Origin: Hyphochytrium catenoides
Lineage: Eukaryota > Sar > Hyphochytriomycetes > Hyphochytriales > Hyphochytriaceae
DNA: 64,000 nt
Direction of reading: 5' to 3'
NCBI GenBank assembly: GCA_900088475.1
Contig: FLMG01000943.1
Coordinates: 57,402 to 121,401 of the forward strand
In this document: positions 35,583-45,788 of the stretch, piece after piece
Numbering within the stretch: the stretch's first letter is position 1
Layout: each line of letters begins with the position of its first letter
The notes under the pieces: model-generated
Database searches by the model: none
What the model was told of the DNA's origin: nothing
What the model saw: the letters and a program-made list of their open reading frames with translations, nothing else
Position numbers and translations under genes: made by a program

Positions 35583-37661
35583 TCAAGTTGCTCCGATAAT
35601 GTTCACCAAGGCATGCTTATCGGCGATGGAGTTGAAGTCAAACCTATCTCTGGCAGTGGCGTAGAATAATGCATGAGGACAAAGGTAAGGGGACCCAACC
35701 AGGAGAAGACCGAATATCGCTGGTAAAAAGTAACGCTTTGGTGTTACGTACCACCAAGTCAGCAGGTCAATGCCAATGACGCGGTGGACAAGGACCAACA
35801 ACAACAACACCTGCAAAGTGGCCACGCAGAGCTGCACCGCAATAGGCTCTGCCGCGTAGGTCAAAGCGGCCCTGAATCTGGCCTGGTAGCCTAAAGAGTG
35901 GTCCAGATAGCCCATCTGAATCTCGTACGCCTTCGTGTGGATGCCTGAACTGAACCCAATGCCACCGAAGGCTGTGAAAGCCATAGAAAAGGAGGTGTAA
36001 AGGTAAACACTGCGCGAAGTCTTGACCGCGTCGCTACGCTCTGATCCACTTTGGTCGAGAACAGAACGGCGCCGGTTTCGTTTGCTCTTACGAGGATGCT
36101 GCTGCTGCTTTTGGTCGCCTTCATCATCACGTCCACTACTTGTTGTCTGACAGTGATCATTATGACCATCCGTTTGGAGTACATCATGCTCAATCAGGCG
36201 TAGCTGGGACGGGACGGAAGAATGGCTAACAGCTGGCTGTGAAAATTGCTCCTGAGCGCTCCTGGGAGGATCTCGCATCACCTCGCCGGACAGGATTGGG
36301 TCTCCGTCGTGAGGTGGTAAGCTCTCGATGGCTGTGACTTGCGTTGCCGAAGCTGACGGCCTCCTTGAGCTTCTTTGATAGGCAGCTAGCAGCCGCCTAG
36401 TCGTTCTCGATATTCTGATGCCTATGAGGGCATCTCTCAGACCGATCGACAGAATGCTAGCTAGCGATACAAACCCGCTTGACAGGCAGACACTTAATAC
36501 GTAGGGCAGATCTCCAAAGTTAACGACCTGCTGGCAACCTGATATAGCGAAGTTGAACACAAAAACGTGCGGAAACCAGTTCTTATCTACCTCCCCGAAG
36601 TTGAAGTGTCCAGTGAAATGCAGCTGATACGTTTCATAGCGGACAAGATTCTGAAACACGAACACGACAGCTGGGATTGCCAGCGTGCTGAAACAGATCT
36701 TGAATATCGTGGAGTACTGCCCTTGCCATAGCAGAAGCTGCATAGGAAGGATGACTTTGGCGATGATCTCCACGGACACAACTGCGCACACGACAGGAAA
36801 GGCAACCCAAGCGGCCAATTTGACCCGGTCCCAGCGACTACCTAACGGCAATGCCAGCGGGTCTGGTGAAGACATTCCCGCTCCAGTGTGAAGTACCCTG
36901 TATGTCCCTTCGACACTAGCAGTTCCCAAGGGCCCCTTTTCGCGCCCCTCCTGTTGCTGCGTTTGGTGTGATGCCCCTTTAGTCCGTTGGGCCTTCTCCT
37001 GAACGTGATCTTTGACCTCCACTCTTCTGACACCGTTGTTGACTTTGCTTCTACAGACGTCAGTAGTAGGGCTTGCTGATGCTCCTATTCTGGTGCTGGT
37101 GATTTTCTCTTGATTGGCCTTGTAGCGCAGCAGGTAGGTAACATAGAAACTTGAGTAGATAAAGGTGAGGAGAACGGGGGTAACATAAGCAATGTAATAT
37201 GGCCAGCGCGTTCTTGTGCTATAGCCCCAGAAGTTTGAAAGTGCGGTGAGGACAACATTTGTCGTGTACATGCCGAAGAGCTTCCATAAGGGGTAGAACT
37301 TCCCGATGCGTCCATAGGTTGAAGTCAGTAGTACAAACAAAGGCAAGAATTGAGCGGTGGTTGCAGTGAAGGTTGAGTTATAAATTGCTCGACCTGCGGA
37401 GGCAGACAGTGCTGAAGACCCAACAGCGAAGAGTCCATACGCCTTTGCCAGCGGACTCTCGCAGGCGTCGGGCCTCTCTTGTATGATTAGCTGGCAGTCG
37501 ATCGGTTCAACGACAAGCTCCATGAAGGCCGAGACGACCGCGTAGGAGCACCCGAAAGCAAAGAGAAAGAGGCAATAACATAGCGCCAGAAGGGAGGATG
37601 CGGACACCCATACGGAGGGAGAGCCCGCATGACTCGACCGGAGAAAGCCTTCATCAATCAT
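35583..37661 (-). CDS. polytopic membrane protein, paralogue of the 40609 gene
   Basis: This is an intronless frame of 692 residues with about 10-11 hydrophobic segments in three blocks separated by hydrophilic disordered loops (around residues 190-265 and 415-520). Block 1 has four segments, block 2 begins AFPVVCAVVSVEIIAKVILP and contains FGEVDKNWFPHVFVFNFA and FGDLPYVLSVC, and block 3 begins RSVYLYTSFSMAFTAF with GIGFSSGIHTK and KRYFLPAIFG. The same blocks in the same order occur in the protein at 40609-42951. I do not recognise the family, and no transporter, channel or receptor signature is obvious. The long Ser/Arg-rich loops look like cytosolic regulatory regions. It is transcribed away from its paralogue. 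Confidence 0.85.
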   Translation of the reverse strand: MIDEGFLRSSHAGSPSVWVSASSLLALCYCLFLFAFGCSYAVVSAFMELVVEPIDCQLIIQERPDACESPLAKAYGLFAVGSSALSASAGRAIYNSTFTATTAQFLPLFVLLTSTYGRIGKFYPLWKLFGMYTTNVVLTALSNFWGYSTRTRWPYYIAYVTPVLLTFIYSSFYVTYLLRYKANQEKITSTRIGASASPTTDVCRSKVNNGVRRVEVKDHVQEKAQRTKGASHQTQQQEGREKGPLGTASVEGTYRVLHTGAGMSSPDPLALPLGSRWDRVKLAAWVAFPVVCAVVSVEIIAKVILPMQLLLWQGQYSTIFKICFSTLAIPAVVFVFQNLVRYETYQLHFTGHFNFGEVDKNWFPHVFVFNFAISGCQQVVNFGDLPYVLSVCLSSGFVSLASILSIGLRDALIGIRISRTTRRLLAAYQRSSRRPSASATQVTAIESLPPHDGDPILSGEVMRDPPRSAQEQFSQPAVSHSSVPSQLRLIEHDVLQTDGHNDHCQTTSSGRDDEGDQKQQQHPRKSKRNRRRSVLDQSGSERSDAVKTSRSVYLYTSFSMAFTAFGGIGFSSGIHTKAYEIQMGYLDHSLGYQARFRAALTYAAEPIAVQLCVATLQVLLLLVLVHRVIGIDLLTWWYVTPKRYFLPAIFGLLLVGSPYLCPHALFYATARDRFDFNSIADKHALVNIIGAT

Positions 37662-40608
37662 TGCTCAAAAGCTGCGCAACAATCATGCTCAACTGCAGCA
37701 GCAGACAGGTAATCTTCCTCTCTCATTTTTTCTTTTCAATGAGTGTGACTTGTGTCCATGCCGCCGTGGTAAACGGTTGGCGAAATCCATTTATAAATTA
37801 CCTTGTTGTGCCTTGTTTGCTACCCGAAAGATTCCTGTTGACGGCATGTGTGGATGCTGAAAAAAGATAGGGATGCAATTGCTGCCGATTGACTTCGTTT
37901 CCTTCACCACAATATGGTCTCCACCCAGCAATAATAATGAGACGGACACAAACAGACCGCCCCGGTTGGTTAATAGCGCCTTGAAGAACTCAGCTCGTTC
38001 CATTAGAAGACGACAAGGCGGACATCCGTCGTGCACATGCAGACTGAACAACCTATAACCATAGGTAGACTACCTTTCAGCTTTCTCATGTGGCCAGACC
38101 ACAATAGCGTCGATGATTAGGATGGGCGGCGTTGGACATCAACTGTCACCAGCGCCGAGACGGGGTCCGTGCTGCCCACAGCAGAGACGTATGTAGGAGG
38201 TAGAGAGCCATAACCATAGACTGAGAAGAGATGTAGAACTAGAGGCAGCACAATCCAGTGTTGGAAATGACGACCAGCACCAAGCTGGAGATGATGGGGT
38301 GGGGCAATCTCAGAATCCCATGACACACCACAAAGCCAAAAGCTACCTCGAGAGCTTCACAGTGGGCCGTTTCACCTCAACTTGGAGCCTTTCAAAACTT
38401 CACTTTCAATCTGAAGAATTCACCACCTCTGGGTCAAACTATACACGGATGTGGTATAGCTACGACTGGAAATTTATTAAAAGAGAACGAAAGATTTGAG
38501 AGAAAATAGTAGTTACCTACGCCTTAAGGCCTTATTCCTCATTCTTCAATCATACAGATTTCCTGTTTCTATTCCTGTCTTCTGCTTTCTGCTGGACAAC
38601 AGGAAGCAAGCAACAATGAGGGTGAGGTGGTGGGTGGGAAGGGTGATGAGACGCTTGGTAAATTTAGTGAGTATCACCACTTTTTTTTACTGCTAGTAAG
38701 GCCTTAGGCAGGCCAGGAAAGACGCTTGGTACAAGCAGTTTGTTCCTAGTGCGGCCAGGGCCTCTGATCCGGAGCAGAAGGAGGAAGCAAAAGCTGTGGT
38801 GCAAAATCAAAGATGAATCTTATAATTCTCACAGCGACGACTCCGCAATCCTTAACTCCTTACCTTTCTCAGACGGCACAGCAGGTGGCTCTTGGCCAGC
38901 AGCAGTGATGAAGAGAAGTCTTTATCAACAACAACTAACCAGGCAGAAAGAACTCCGAACTAGATCCGAGACGAACCGTTCTTTCAGACCCAATTAATCT
39001 TTACTTTGTTATCAGTACCTACTCCCTGGGTTGTCTTCCGGTCAGGAAGGCTTATAGGATGGTGCACCTAACCAATGCTGCTCTTGCTGTATAGCAGTCA
39101 TTATTAGCAGGAGGACCTATCGGAAGAGCAGAAGAAGGAACAAGAATCAAAGAGATATGGAAAGATGGCATTTTCTATTATAAGCAAATACTCATGAGCA
39201 CCACCACCACGTGTGTGCAAGAAGAAGAAGAGGAGCTAGTCAAGATTCATTATGCGCTATGTTACTTACCCTTCGCGAGAAAATAGCCTTAAGCAGTTTA
39301 TCCAGTTATTACTACTACCACCATATCGCGAAGGGAGAAGTTGTTTTTTCGTGAGCCTTCTTATCAAAACCCTCTCGGTTGCGACCAGTAGTTGTGACAA
39401 AGAAAACGTAGTAGTCAAAAAATGAGTAACGAATGAAGATGCTCGCTGTCTGTTACTACTAATAATAACCAAAGATAATTGGTATTTGTGCTTGTTGAGC
39501 TGTTGGTAGGACAACAGGATGGCAAGACGACGACGTCCCCACCACCGCGGCGACCGCCCGCTCGTTCGCCCATCGGTCGTATGATTATGATCGCCGCTCA
39601 TCGGAGTTAACTAGAAGTCCCAAGCAGAAGAAGAAGGGAATTCAAGGAGTGAAGCGGAAAAAGATGCCGCACGAGGGCAAATTTCCGCCAGCGATTATCC
39701 TGAGGATGACGTTGGTTCTAATGACGATGATGATTGTGCGTACGCCTTTCTCATCAAAAGTTTCCTCTGTGGTATCATCAGATCATCAGCATTTCGCCTA
39801 CGAGATTAGCGTTACCGGCTTCTGTAACGGCCTCCATCCCCACCTTGTTGCCTCCTAACTTTGACAGCCCTATCAATAGACCATGATCTCAGCAAAGCAG
39901 CAGGGAGTCCGCTCTGGAGGTAGAAAGACCGGAGAGGTAAGGCAGGCAATTAGGGAGATTTGCGAGTGGTGCTAAGACACTCAGGATGAGGAGGGCCAGG
40001 CTGTCTCTCTCCCGTGTTGGTTCAAGTATCATAAGAGACCACCCCAGGTCAACGAGTTGAACGATGGCGTTTGTTGTCTCCACAGGCAGGACCTCCAGGC
40101 TGTTTCCAGCCGCTGCAGTCGACAGGTTATAATACTTTGATGGTGAGATATGCCAAGCAACAAGAGGAAGGGAAGATCTGTTGGCAGCAGTGATGATCAA
40201 CGAGAACCTAAAAGATTGATCATGACATAGGTACTAACAGAGGCAAGACCAAGCAGAATGGATGTTTGAACCCCTCATCCTACGAACCTCCCGATGCTCT
40301 TGTTCCGCATTCACCTTACTGTGATGAATGCGGCGAACAAGGACTGTTAGGGAGACCACCTTATGGCTTCTCGTCAGTCAGCGGAGTCTCCATCTGGCAT
40401 CATCCATCATGATCATCAGCGTCTAGCGAGAAGTGTAAACAACAAGGACTCCATAGAGTCTCTTGCAGAGGCGGTCTCCATGCTGAGATGGTCCAAAAGT
40501 GATGAAAAATAGTTCTTCTATTGCTCAGATGTCACACGCTGCTTTTATTATTGCGAAGAGTCTGTCAGGAAGCAGAAGTGGTGGACAACCGGACGACTTC
40601 CCGTAAGT
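37662..40608. other. 3-kb spacer between divergent paralogues
   Basis: It probably holds both promoters. Possible coding scraps: a minus frame at 39889-40200 with an ARM-like helical composition (TTNAIVQLVDLGWSLMIL) preceded by a TTTTAG acceptor; a plus stretch at 39615-39741 with an acidic Asp/Glu/Ser peptide; and a 49-codon ATG frame at 40363-40512 (+, starts MASRQSAESPSG), which could be an upstream ORF of the 40609 gene. None forms a complete model. Confidence 0.4.
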
Positions 40609-42951
40609 ATGATGATCTATCCCCTGACAGATGGGACGGCCAGCGACGCCGACGCCCAAGGGCGCAGCAATGCCCAAGTGACAGTATTCTCATCAGAAGA
40701 GGAGCACAGAAGACTATCCAAAACAAGGAGTAGTAGCATGATCTTGTCATCTTCGCTTTTCAGGCTCTTACTAGTTTGCACCGTAAACTTTGTGGCAGCG
40801 ACAGTGTATATGTACGCTACTGCGACAATGTTTGTCTGGCTAGTGACGGGAACTTTTGAATGTGAACAGCAGCTCGATGAGTCGAACAGCTGGCGATGTG
40901 AGCGATATTGGTCAAGAGCTCATGCTCTCTTCACGGGGTATCCCGAGGTTGTTTCCTACTCCTGGGGCCGGACGCTCTACGACCTTACGGTTACCACTCC
41001 CATAACACAATCAATCCCTCTGGTGATGGTTTGGATCTCAACTAATGGAAAAGTGCAGGAAGTCCATAGCCTGACAGTTATCCTTGGCTTGCAAATGAGC
41101 AGCATTGCTACCTGCAGCCTGACCGTCATCGGCGAACTACTGGTTGACCACCGACTGATATATTGGAACTACATCGCACCCCTGTTGCTGACTTTTGCGT
41201 TTGCCAAAATTCACCTGGACTTCCTCGTCCATAAGAAGAAGACGAAGATAACTCTTGCCACGGCCGAGAAAGGCGATAAGGCGAGAGACAACGACAAGAT
41301 GAGATGTAATGCAGGGGAAAACAATGTTTGCACCAACCAACAGACCGCAAAGCTCGGTAGCAGTAATGGCTGGAGAGGTACCCGAATAGTTGCAGGTGAC
41401 TCAACACCCACAGCCTTTCTGCCACCTGGGACTGATGAGGTTGTGGAAGGGTCTCATCAGGAGGAGAGCACTAAAATTACCACCACTGTGCGCTACACGG
41501 CTACATGTGGCGAGGAGATGAAGCAAACCCATTCTTACGAGCAGCAAAAGGGCCCTATCACCACTAGTACAAAACCAAAACACCACTTAACCCATGCTGT
41601 TGGCTCCTCAACAAGAGACAGAAACACAGAAGAGGGTGCTAGCCGCGTTCACAAGGACTTAGCAGCCGCTCCAAGAGGGCTTAGTAACTGGGGCAGAGCA
41701 GAGCATCAACCAACAACAATGTTGCGCAGACCAGATCGTAAGGAGCTTAAGCTCATGTCCTATATTGCGTTCCCTTCCTTAGCGGCAATAGGATGTGGAC
41801 AATTGATTGCTAAGGCTGTTCTACCAATGCACATTAAACTCATTGCAACTGAGGGTTCAACACATGTGACAAGAGTGTTGTTCAGCTCCATCGCTATCCC
41901 AAGCGCGGTCTTCTTCTTCCAGACCGTTCTACGCATCATTAGCTATCGGCTGCATCATGAGGGCCTCTTCACCTTTGGAAAGCTCCATCGCAACCTCTTT
42001 CCGCAGATCTTCATTTTCAACCTCGTAGTCTTATGTCAACAACAGCTGCTCTGCTATGGTGATCTATCGTATGTGGCTGGCGTCTGCTTTTTGTCGGCTA
42101 CCATATCTCTTGCTGCTCTACTCTCTATCAGCATCCGGGACTCCTGCTTAGGCCTCCGGGCCCTGCGCAGTAAGCGTCTTTCCACCTCTTCCTCCTCTAC
42201 CGGTTGCAATAGTCACGAAAAAAGTACACGATCCTCTTTTTCCACTCCACGTCGTTCTTCGTCAGCTGACTTCCTTCAGAACCCTCACGCCGGACGGACA
42301 GCAAGCCCTCGAGTACTAGATTCGTCCACGTTTGGCAGCCGTGAACCTGACAAAGATGGTCGTACCTTGCGTGCTTCGGGGGTTGGAGGGAACACAATTC
42401 CTAGGCTGGAACAAGTTTCCCAAGGAAATGGATTACACCACCAAGGCGTCAGTCAGAAGAACTGTCGGTCGGCAGCAGTGACGTCTGACAAGCTAATAGG
42501 GCCTCCCCGTAAGCCAGGGGGCTCTGCTGCCACACCAGGGATGATGACTGTTTCTCGTGCCGTATATCTTTACGTTGCCTTCGTCATGATTTTCTCAAGG
42601 TTCGCTGGGATTGGCCTCAGCGCAGGAATAGAGCTCAAGACCATGGAGATTATATTGGGCGAAGCTAACCCACAGGTTACCAACGGTGACGTGTACACCC
42701 TAGCTATTCGGTCTGTCACCCCATCAGTACTAACACAACTGGCAGTGACAGTACTTCAAGCGATTGCCCTCATTTATCTCCTGCAACGAGTGGTTAAGAT
42801 AGACGTTCTCCAGTATTGGGCAAGCACTTCCAAGAAATATTTTCTCCCTGGCATCCTAATCCTTCCTTTCGTGATCGGCCCCTTTGCCTGTTCGCACGGC
42901 CTTATTTACGCTATCAAACGTGGCACATACTTCGCTCAGCAGCAACCCTAA
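40609..42951 (+). CDS. polytopic membrane protein, paralogue of the 35583 gene
   Basis: An intronless frame of 780 residues. An in-frame TAG upstream (near 40510) supports the ATG at 40609, with a second ATG directly after. It has about 10-11 hydrophobic segments in the same three-block plan as its neighbour. Shared signatures include AFPSLAAIGCGQLIAKAVLP, FTFGKLHRNLFPQIFIFN, YGDLSYVAGVC, LLSISIRDSCLGLRAL, RAVYLYVAFVMIF, GIGLSAGIELKTMEI and KKYFLPGILI. The two loops (about residues 205-375 and 520-645) are longer and differ freely from the neighbour. The pair therefore diverged long ago under constraint on the membrane core. Function is unknown. Confidence 0.85.
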   Translation: MMIYPLTDGTASDADAQGRSNAQVTVFSSEEEHRRLSKTRSSSMILSSSLFRLLLVCTVNFVAATVYMYATATMFVWLVTGTFECEQQLDESNSWRCERYWSRAHALFTGYPEVVSYSWGRTLYDLTVTTPITQSIPLVMVWISTNGKVQEVHSLTVILGLQMSSIATCSLTVIGELLVDHRLIYWNYIAPLLLTFAFAKIHLDFLVHKKKTKITLATAEKGDKARDNDKMRCNAGENNVCTNQQTAKLGSSNGWRGTRIVAGDSTPTAFLPPGTDEVVEGSHQEESTKITTTVRYTATCGEEMKQTHSYEQQKGPITTSTKPKHHLTHAVGSSTRDRNTEEGASRVHKDLAAAPRGLSNWGRAEHQPTTMLRRPDRKELKLMSYIAFPSLAAIGCGQLIAKAVLPMHIKLIATEGSTHVTRVLFSSIAIPSAVFFFQTVLRIISYRLHHEGLFTFGKLHRNLFPQIFIFNLVVLCQQQLLCYGDLSYVAGVCFLSATISLAALLSISIRDSCLGLRALRSKRLSTSSSSTGCNSHEKSTRSSFSTPRRSSSADFLQNPHAGRTASPRVLDSSTFGSREPDKDGRTLRASGVGGNTIPRLEQVSQGNGLHHQGVSQKNCRSAAVTSDKLIGPPRKPGGSAATPGMMTVSRAVYLYVAFVMIFSRFAGIGLSAGIELKTMEIILGEANPQVTNGDVYTLAIRSVTPSVLTQLAVTVLQAIALIYLLQRVVKIDVLQYWASTSKKYFLPGILILPFVIGPFACSHGLIYAIKRGTYFAQQQP

Positions 42952-43394
42952 TAATCTTGAACTTGCTCTTACTACTAGGTATGGTAGACAATGGTATCTA
43001 ATCTGGCTAATCTAGTAGAAGGTTTATAAGAACAGCAAACACGGCATCAAAACAGCACCTGGATTTAGCGTCTTGGCGGAATGGGCCAGGCAGAAAATCT
43101 CAGCCCTATTTCCGACGCCTCACACCGCCGGTGCAATAAACAGCAGCGTTAACAAAATACCAAGTTCAATATACGAGAGCGGGAAACAGTGAGACATGAG
43201 ACATGTGAGGGGCTAAAGCAGACGATTTGAATGTAGACATTGTTACTGAGCTAAATGCACTACTACTTAGTCAGCAAGGATAAATAAAGCATGTACGAAG
43301 TGAAAAATCGACAAACATAGGGGCCGTTTGCGAGACGGTGAGATTGCAAAATCGAAGGCTACTCTTCTTGGGCTTAAGTGAGTGAAGGTTTGTC
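42952..43394. other. convergent intergenic spacer
   Basis: Short 3'-to-3' space between the membrane-protein gene and the alginate-lyase-like gene. Nothing coding is seen. Confidence 0.6.
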
Positions 43395-45788
43395 CTAGAG
43401 GTCACGTTGACCAGAGGTGCCGAGATGTGTGATGGTGCCCAAACCCCAGTGCTTCTCGAACCTCCACTCCAGATTATCTTTCAAAAGACGCTTAGATTGC
43501 GGCATGGCACACTCATCGTTGTATGAATTCCCTCCGGTTTTGCAACGGAAGACATAGTGATTATAGACGACGAACCAATTTGCTGGGACAAATTGGACCC
43601 AGCGGAGCCGATGTCCTGCAACCGCGCTAGGCGACTTGCCTAATAGAATGGATGCGTGCACTTCGAATGCTTTCTTGAGTAGATTGCCACGGGTGGTATA
43701 AAGATCAATGCCCTGATGCCAAAGAGTTTCTGCGATGCCTGAGAGGCCCCCAAGAGACATCTGTGCATGAACAACGTCCCTCTCGATGGTTTCACTGGTC
43801 AATCCGTCACCCTTCAGCACTTTCTCATATAGTCGCTTAGCGTTGGAGACGCTACGGTCAAATAGGACTTTGTTGTCAGTGAAAATAGCGTACTGGAGTT
43901 TGGCTTGCGTGATGGTGGTTCCCCAATTACCCTCTCCGGCCCATTCCGTTAGCATCCCGTTATCGTCATCAAAAAAGTTGAGATGTGGCATAAGAATTCT
44001 GTCTACAAAGCTCCTGAAGCGGCGTTCGACGTCGACATTGGACCAGCCAGAGTATGTGTGCTTCAATAGCTCCGCAGACATGGCAAAGCTTGCCAATCCC
44101 CACCCTGCTTCTAAGGGCCCGTTTTGCTCCATCGGACCGAATTTCTTGCAGGTAACGGACCATGCTTTGATAATCTGGACCGCTTTGGCGGCATATCTCT
44201 CCTGCCTGGTGAGTAAGTACGCGATGGTGTGCTTATAGCTACGCTCGGCATCCCCGGTGAAGTGCTCGTGACCACCAAACGCTCCCATTTTTACCTTCGC
44301 TTGAAACCATCCTCTTTTCCTCTGCAATGTCTGAACTGCGGCGCTGGACATTCTAGCTAGCTCACTCGGCCCGGGATTACCGATGACATAGACTTCTTCT
44401 CTAGCCTGTGGTGAAACTGTTAAGTCAGCAGCCACAAAGTCCAATAGCTTTCTAGTGCTGGTCTGCACAAGTTTCGAGTTGCTACGGAGCCCGCGAAGCT
44501 TTCTGATCTCTGCAATTGAAAGCATTGTACCCGGATGCTTGAACGTTTGACCTGTATCACCGTAGGAATTATCCAAAGTAGCCGCAGGATCAGAGTCACC
44601 TAATAACTGCGATTTAGATTTAGTTGAGGTCGGTTGGGGGGTGGGTTTTGGTTGAGGGAGAGGTCTAACAGGAGTAGGAGGAGGAGGATACCCCACAGTC
44701 GACGCTGGTGAACGCGGGGACGGCTTAGGTTTGTTCACGGCAGGAGGCGGCGGAGAGCTAGATGGCTTCACGTAGCCGTCGCTAACATCACGTTGAGCTT
44801 GAACATCCGGCCCTATGCGGTCAGACTCTGTTCCGTAATCATTGGTTATGTCTGGCACAGGAGATGGGGTTGGGGCAGCAATTTCTGGGAAGGATGGGCT
44901 AATGGGTCTAGGGTTTGGCAGTGGTCTTGGTGTGGTGGAGTCGTATCCATTACCGCTGCTTTCGGGTCCATTACTCTTTGTGATCGTTATTGGTCTGGTC
45001 AAAGTCGGCAAGAGGTCCTCCTCCGCTTCTTCAGGGCAGGGTGGATCTTTCGGAGAGGAATACCACTGAAGATTATCCGAAGGAGTATCTGAAGCGTCGG
45101 AGCTAATGGCATCCGGTGCTCCCTTCCCAAATATTCCTAAACCATTCCAACGACCGCTTAGGATAGTAGGTTGTGTCAACAAAGCTGGCATCATGGCGTT
45201 CCCTAAAATGATATCATGGGCGTTTACAGTACTATCATCTTTATCTGTGCTTGGTATGGGCTTGACAACAGGCGTGGGACTAGGACTCTCACCTCCGCCA
45301 TAATAGCCAATATTCTTGTCTTCGGCTTGTAACTCCGTTCCAGGCAGGAAGGGGGCTAAGTAGCCGGTAGCCTCCCGGATTGGAGTCATGGCATCAAAAG
45401 ACTGAGAGGTTCCGTCCGTGGAAGTTAACACACCCTCTGTGTCCGATGACTCCCATACGGAACCAATAGCGGACGACGGGGACCTAGTATTGACCTCGCG
45501 CAGAAAAGGTCCTGAGCTAGATTCCCGGTTCCAGCCATTCTGAAAGTTTTCATAGTCTTGAGTTTGGGGTACTTGAGGAAGCCAAGAGCCCTGACTATCT
45601 ATGCGTAGCGAAGGTAGGCCGAAGTTGTTCAACAATTGATTCACCGAACCCAGCATGTCCCAACCTCCGAGTGTCTTGCTACTTCCAACCTGAGGGGAAG
45701 CTAGATTTACGTTGCACCTTGCCGACGCTACCATAAGTAGTAGTAGTAGCATGGAGGAGAATACATATTCTCTAGCACAGGCGGTCAT
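43395..45788 (-). CDS. secreted alginate-lyase-like protein with long disordered N-terminal region
   Basis: An intronless frame of 797 residues. Residues 1-25 form a signal peptide (VFSSMLLLLLMVASARC). Residues about 30-430 are Ser/Pro-rich, with a proline-rich linker (KPKPSPRSPAST and neighbouring PPPPTP stretches). Residues about 455-785 match the alpha/alpha-toroid alginate_lyase family: GAFGGHEHFTGDAERSYKHT, NGPLEAGWGLASFAMSAELL, EWAGEGNWGTTITQAKLQYA, then ERDVVHAQMSLGGLSGIAET with HQGIDLY. Classical PL5 enzymes carry an Asn-Asn-His catalytic segment; here the corresponding place seems to read GEGNWGTTI, so the substrate and even activity are open. It is probably secreted or cell-wall bound. 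In an alga it could remodel its own wall, in a heterotroph it could degrade uronate polymers; both are inference. Confidence 0.8.
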   Translation of the reverse strand: MTACAREYVFSSMLLLLLMVASARCNVNLASPQVGSSKTLGGWDMLGSVNQLLNNFGLPSLRIDSQGSWLPQVPQTQDYENFQNGWNRESSSGPFLREVNTRSPSSAIGSVWESSDTEGVLTSTDGTSQSFDAMTPIREATGYLAPFLPGTELQAEDKNIGYYGGGESPSPTPVVKPIPSTDKDDSTVNAHDIILGNAMMPALLTQPTILSGRWNGLGIFGKGAPDAISSDASDTPSDNLQWYSSPKDPPCPEEAEEDLLPTLTRPITITKSNGPESSGNGYDSTTPRPLPNPRPISPSFPEIAAPTPSPVPDITNDYGTESDRIGPDVQAQRDVSDGYVKPSSSPPPPAVNKPKPSPRSPASTVGYPPPPTPVRPLPQPKPTPQPTSTKSKSQLLGDSDPAATLDNSYGDTGQTFKHPGTMLSIAEIRKLRGLRSNSKLVQTSTRKLLDFVAADLTVSPQAREEVYVIGNPGPSELARMSSAAVQTLQRKRGWFQAKVKMGAFGGHEHFTGDAERSYKHTIAYLLTRQERYAAKAVQIIKAWSVTCKKFGPMEQNGPLEAGWGLASFAMSAELLKHTYSGWSNVDVERRFRSFVDRILMPHLNFFDDDNGMLTEWAGEGNWGTTITQAKLQYAIFTDNKVLFDRSVSNAKRLYEKVLKGDGLTSETIERDVVHAQMSLGGLSGIAETLWHQGIDLYTTRGNLLKKAFEVHASILLGKSPSAVAGHRLRWVQFVPANWFVVYNHYVFRCKTGGNSYNDECAMPQSKRLLKDNLEWRFEKHWGLGTITHLGTSGQRDL

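Noticed and set aside
39266-39601. 111-codon minus frame between the membrane-protein pair
   Set aside because: No motif, no acceptable splice context, and a competing acidic plus-strand stretch follows.
40521-40733. Plus frame overlapping the start of the second membrane protein
   Set aside because: Arg-rich shadow frame; the 780-codon frame with membrane homology is the real one.
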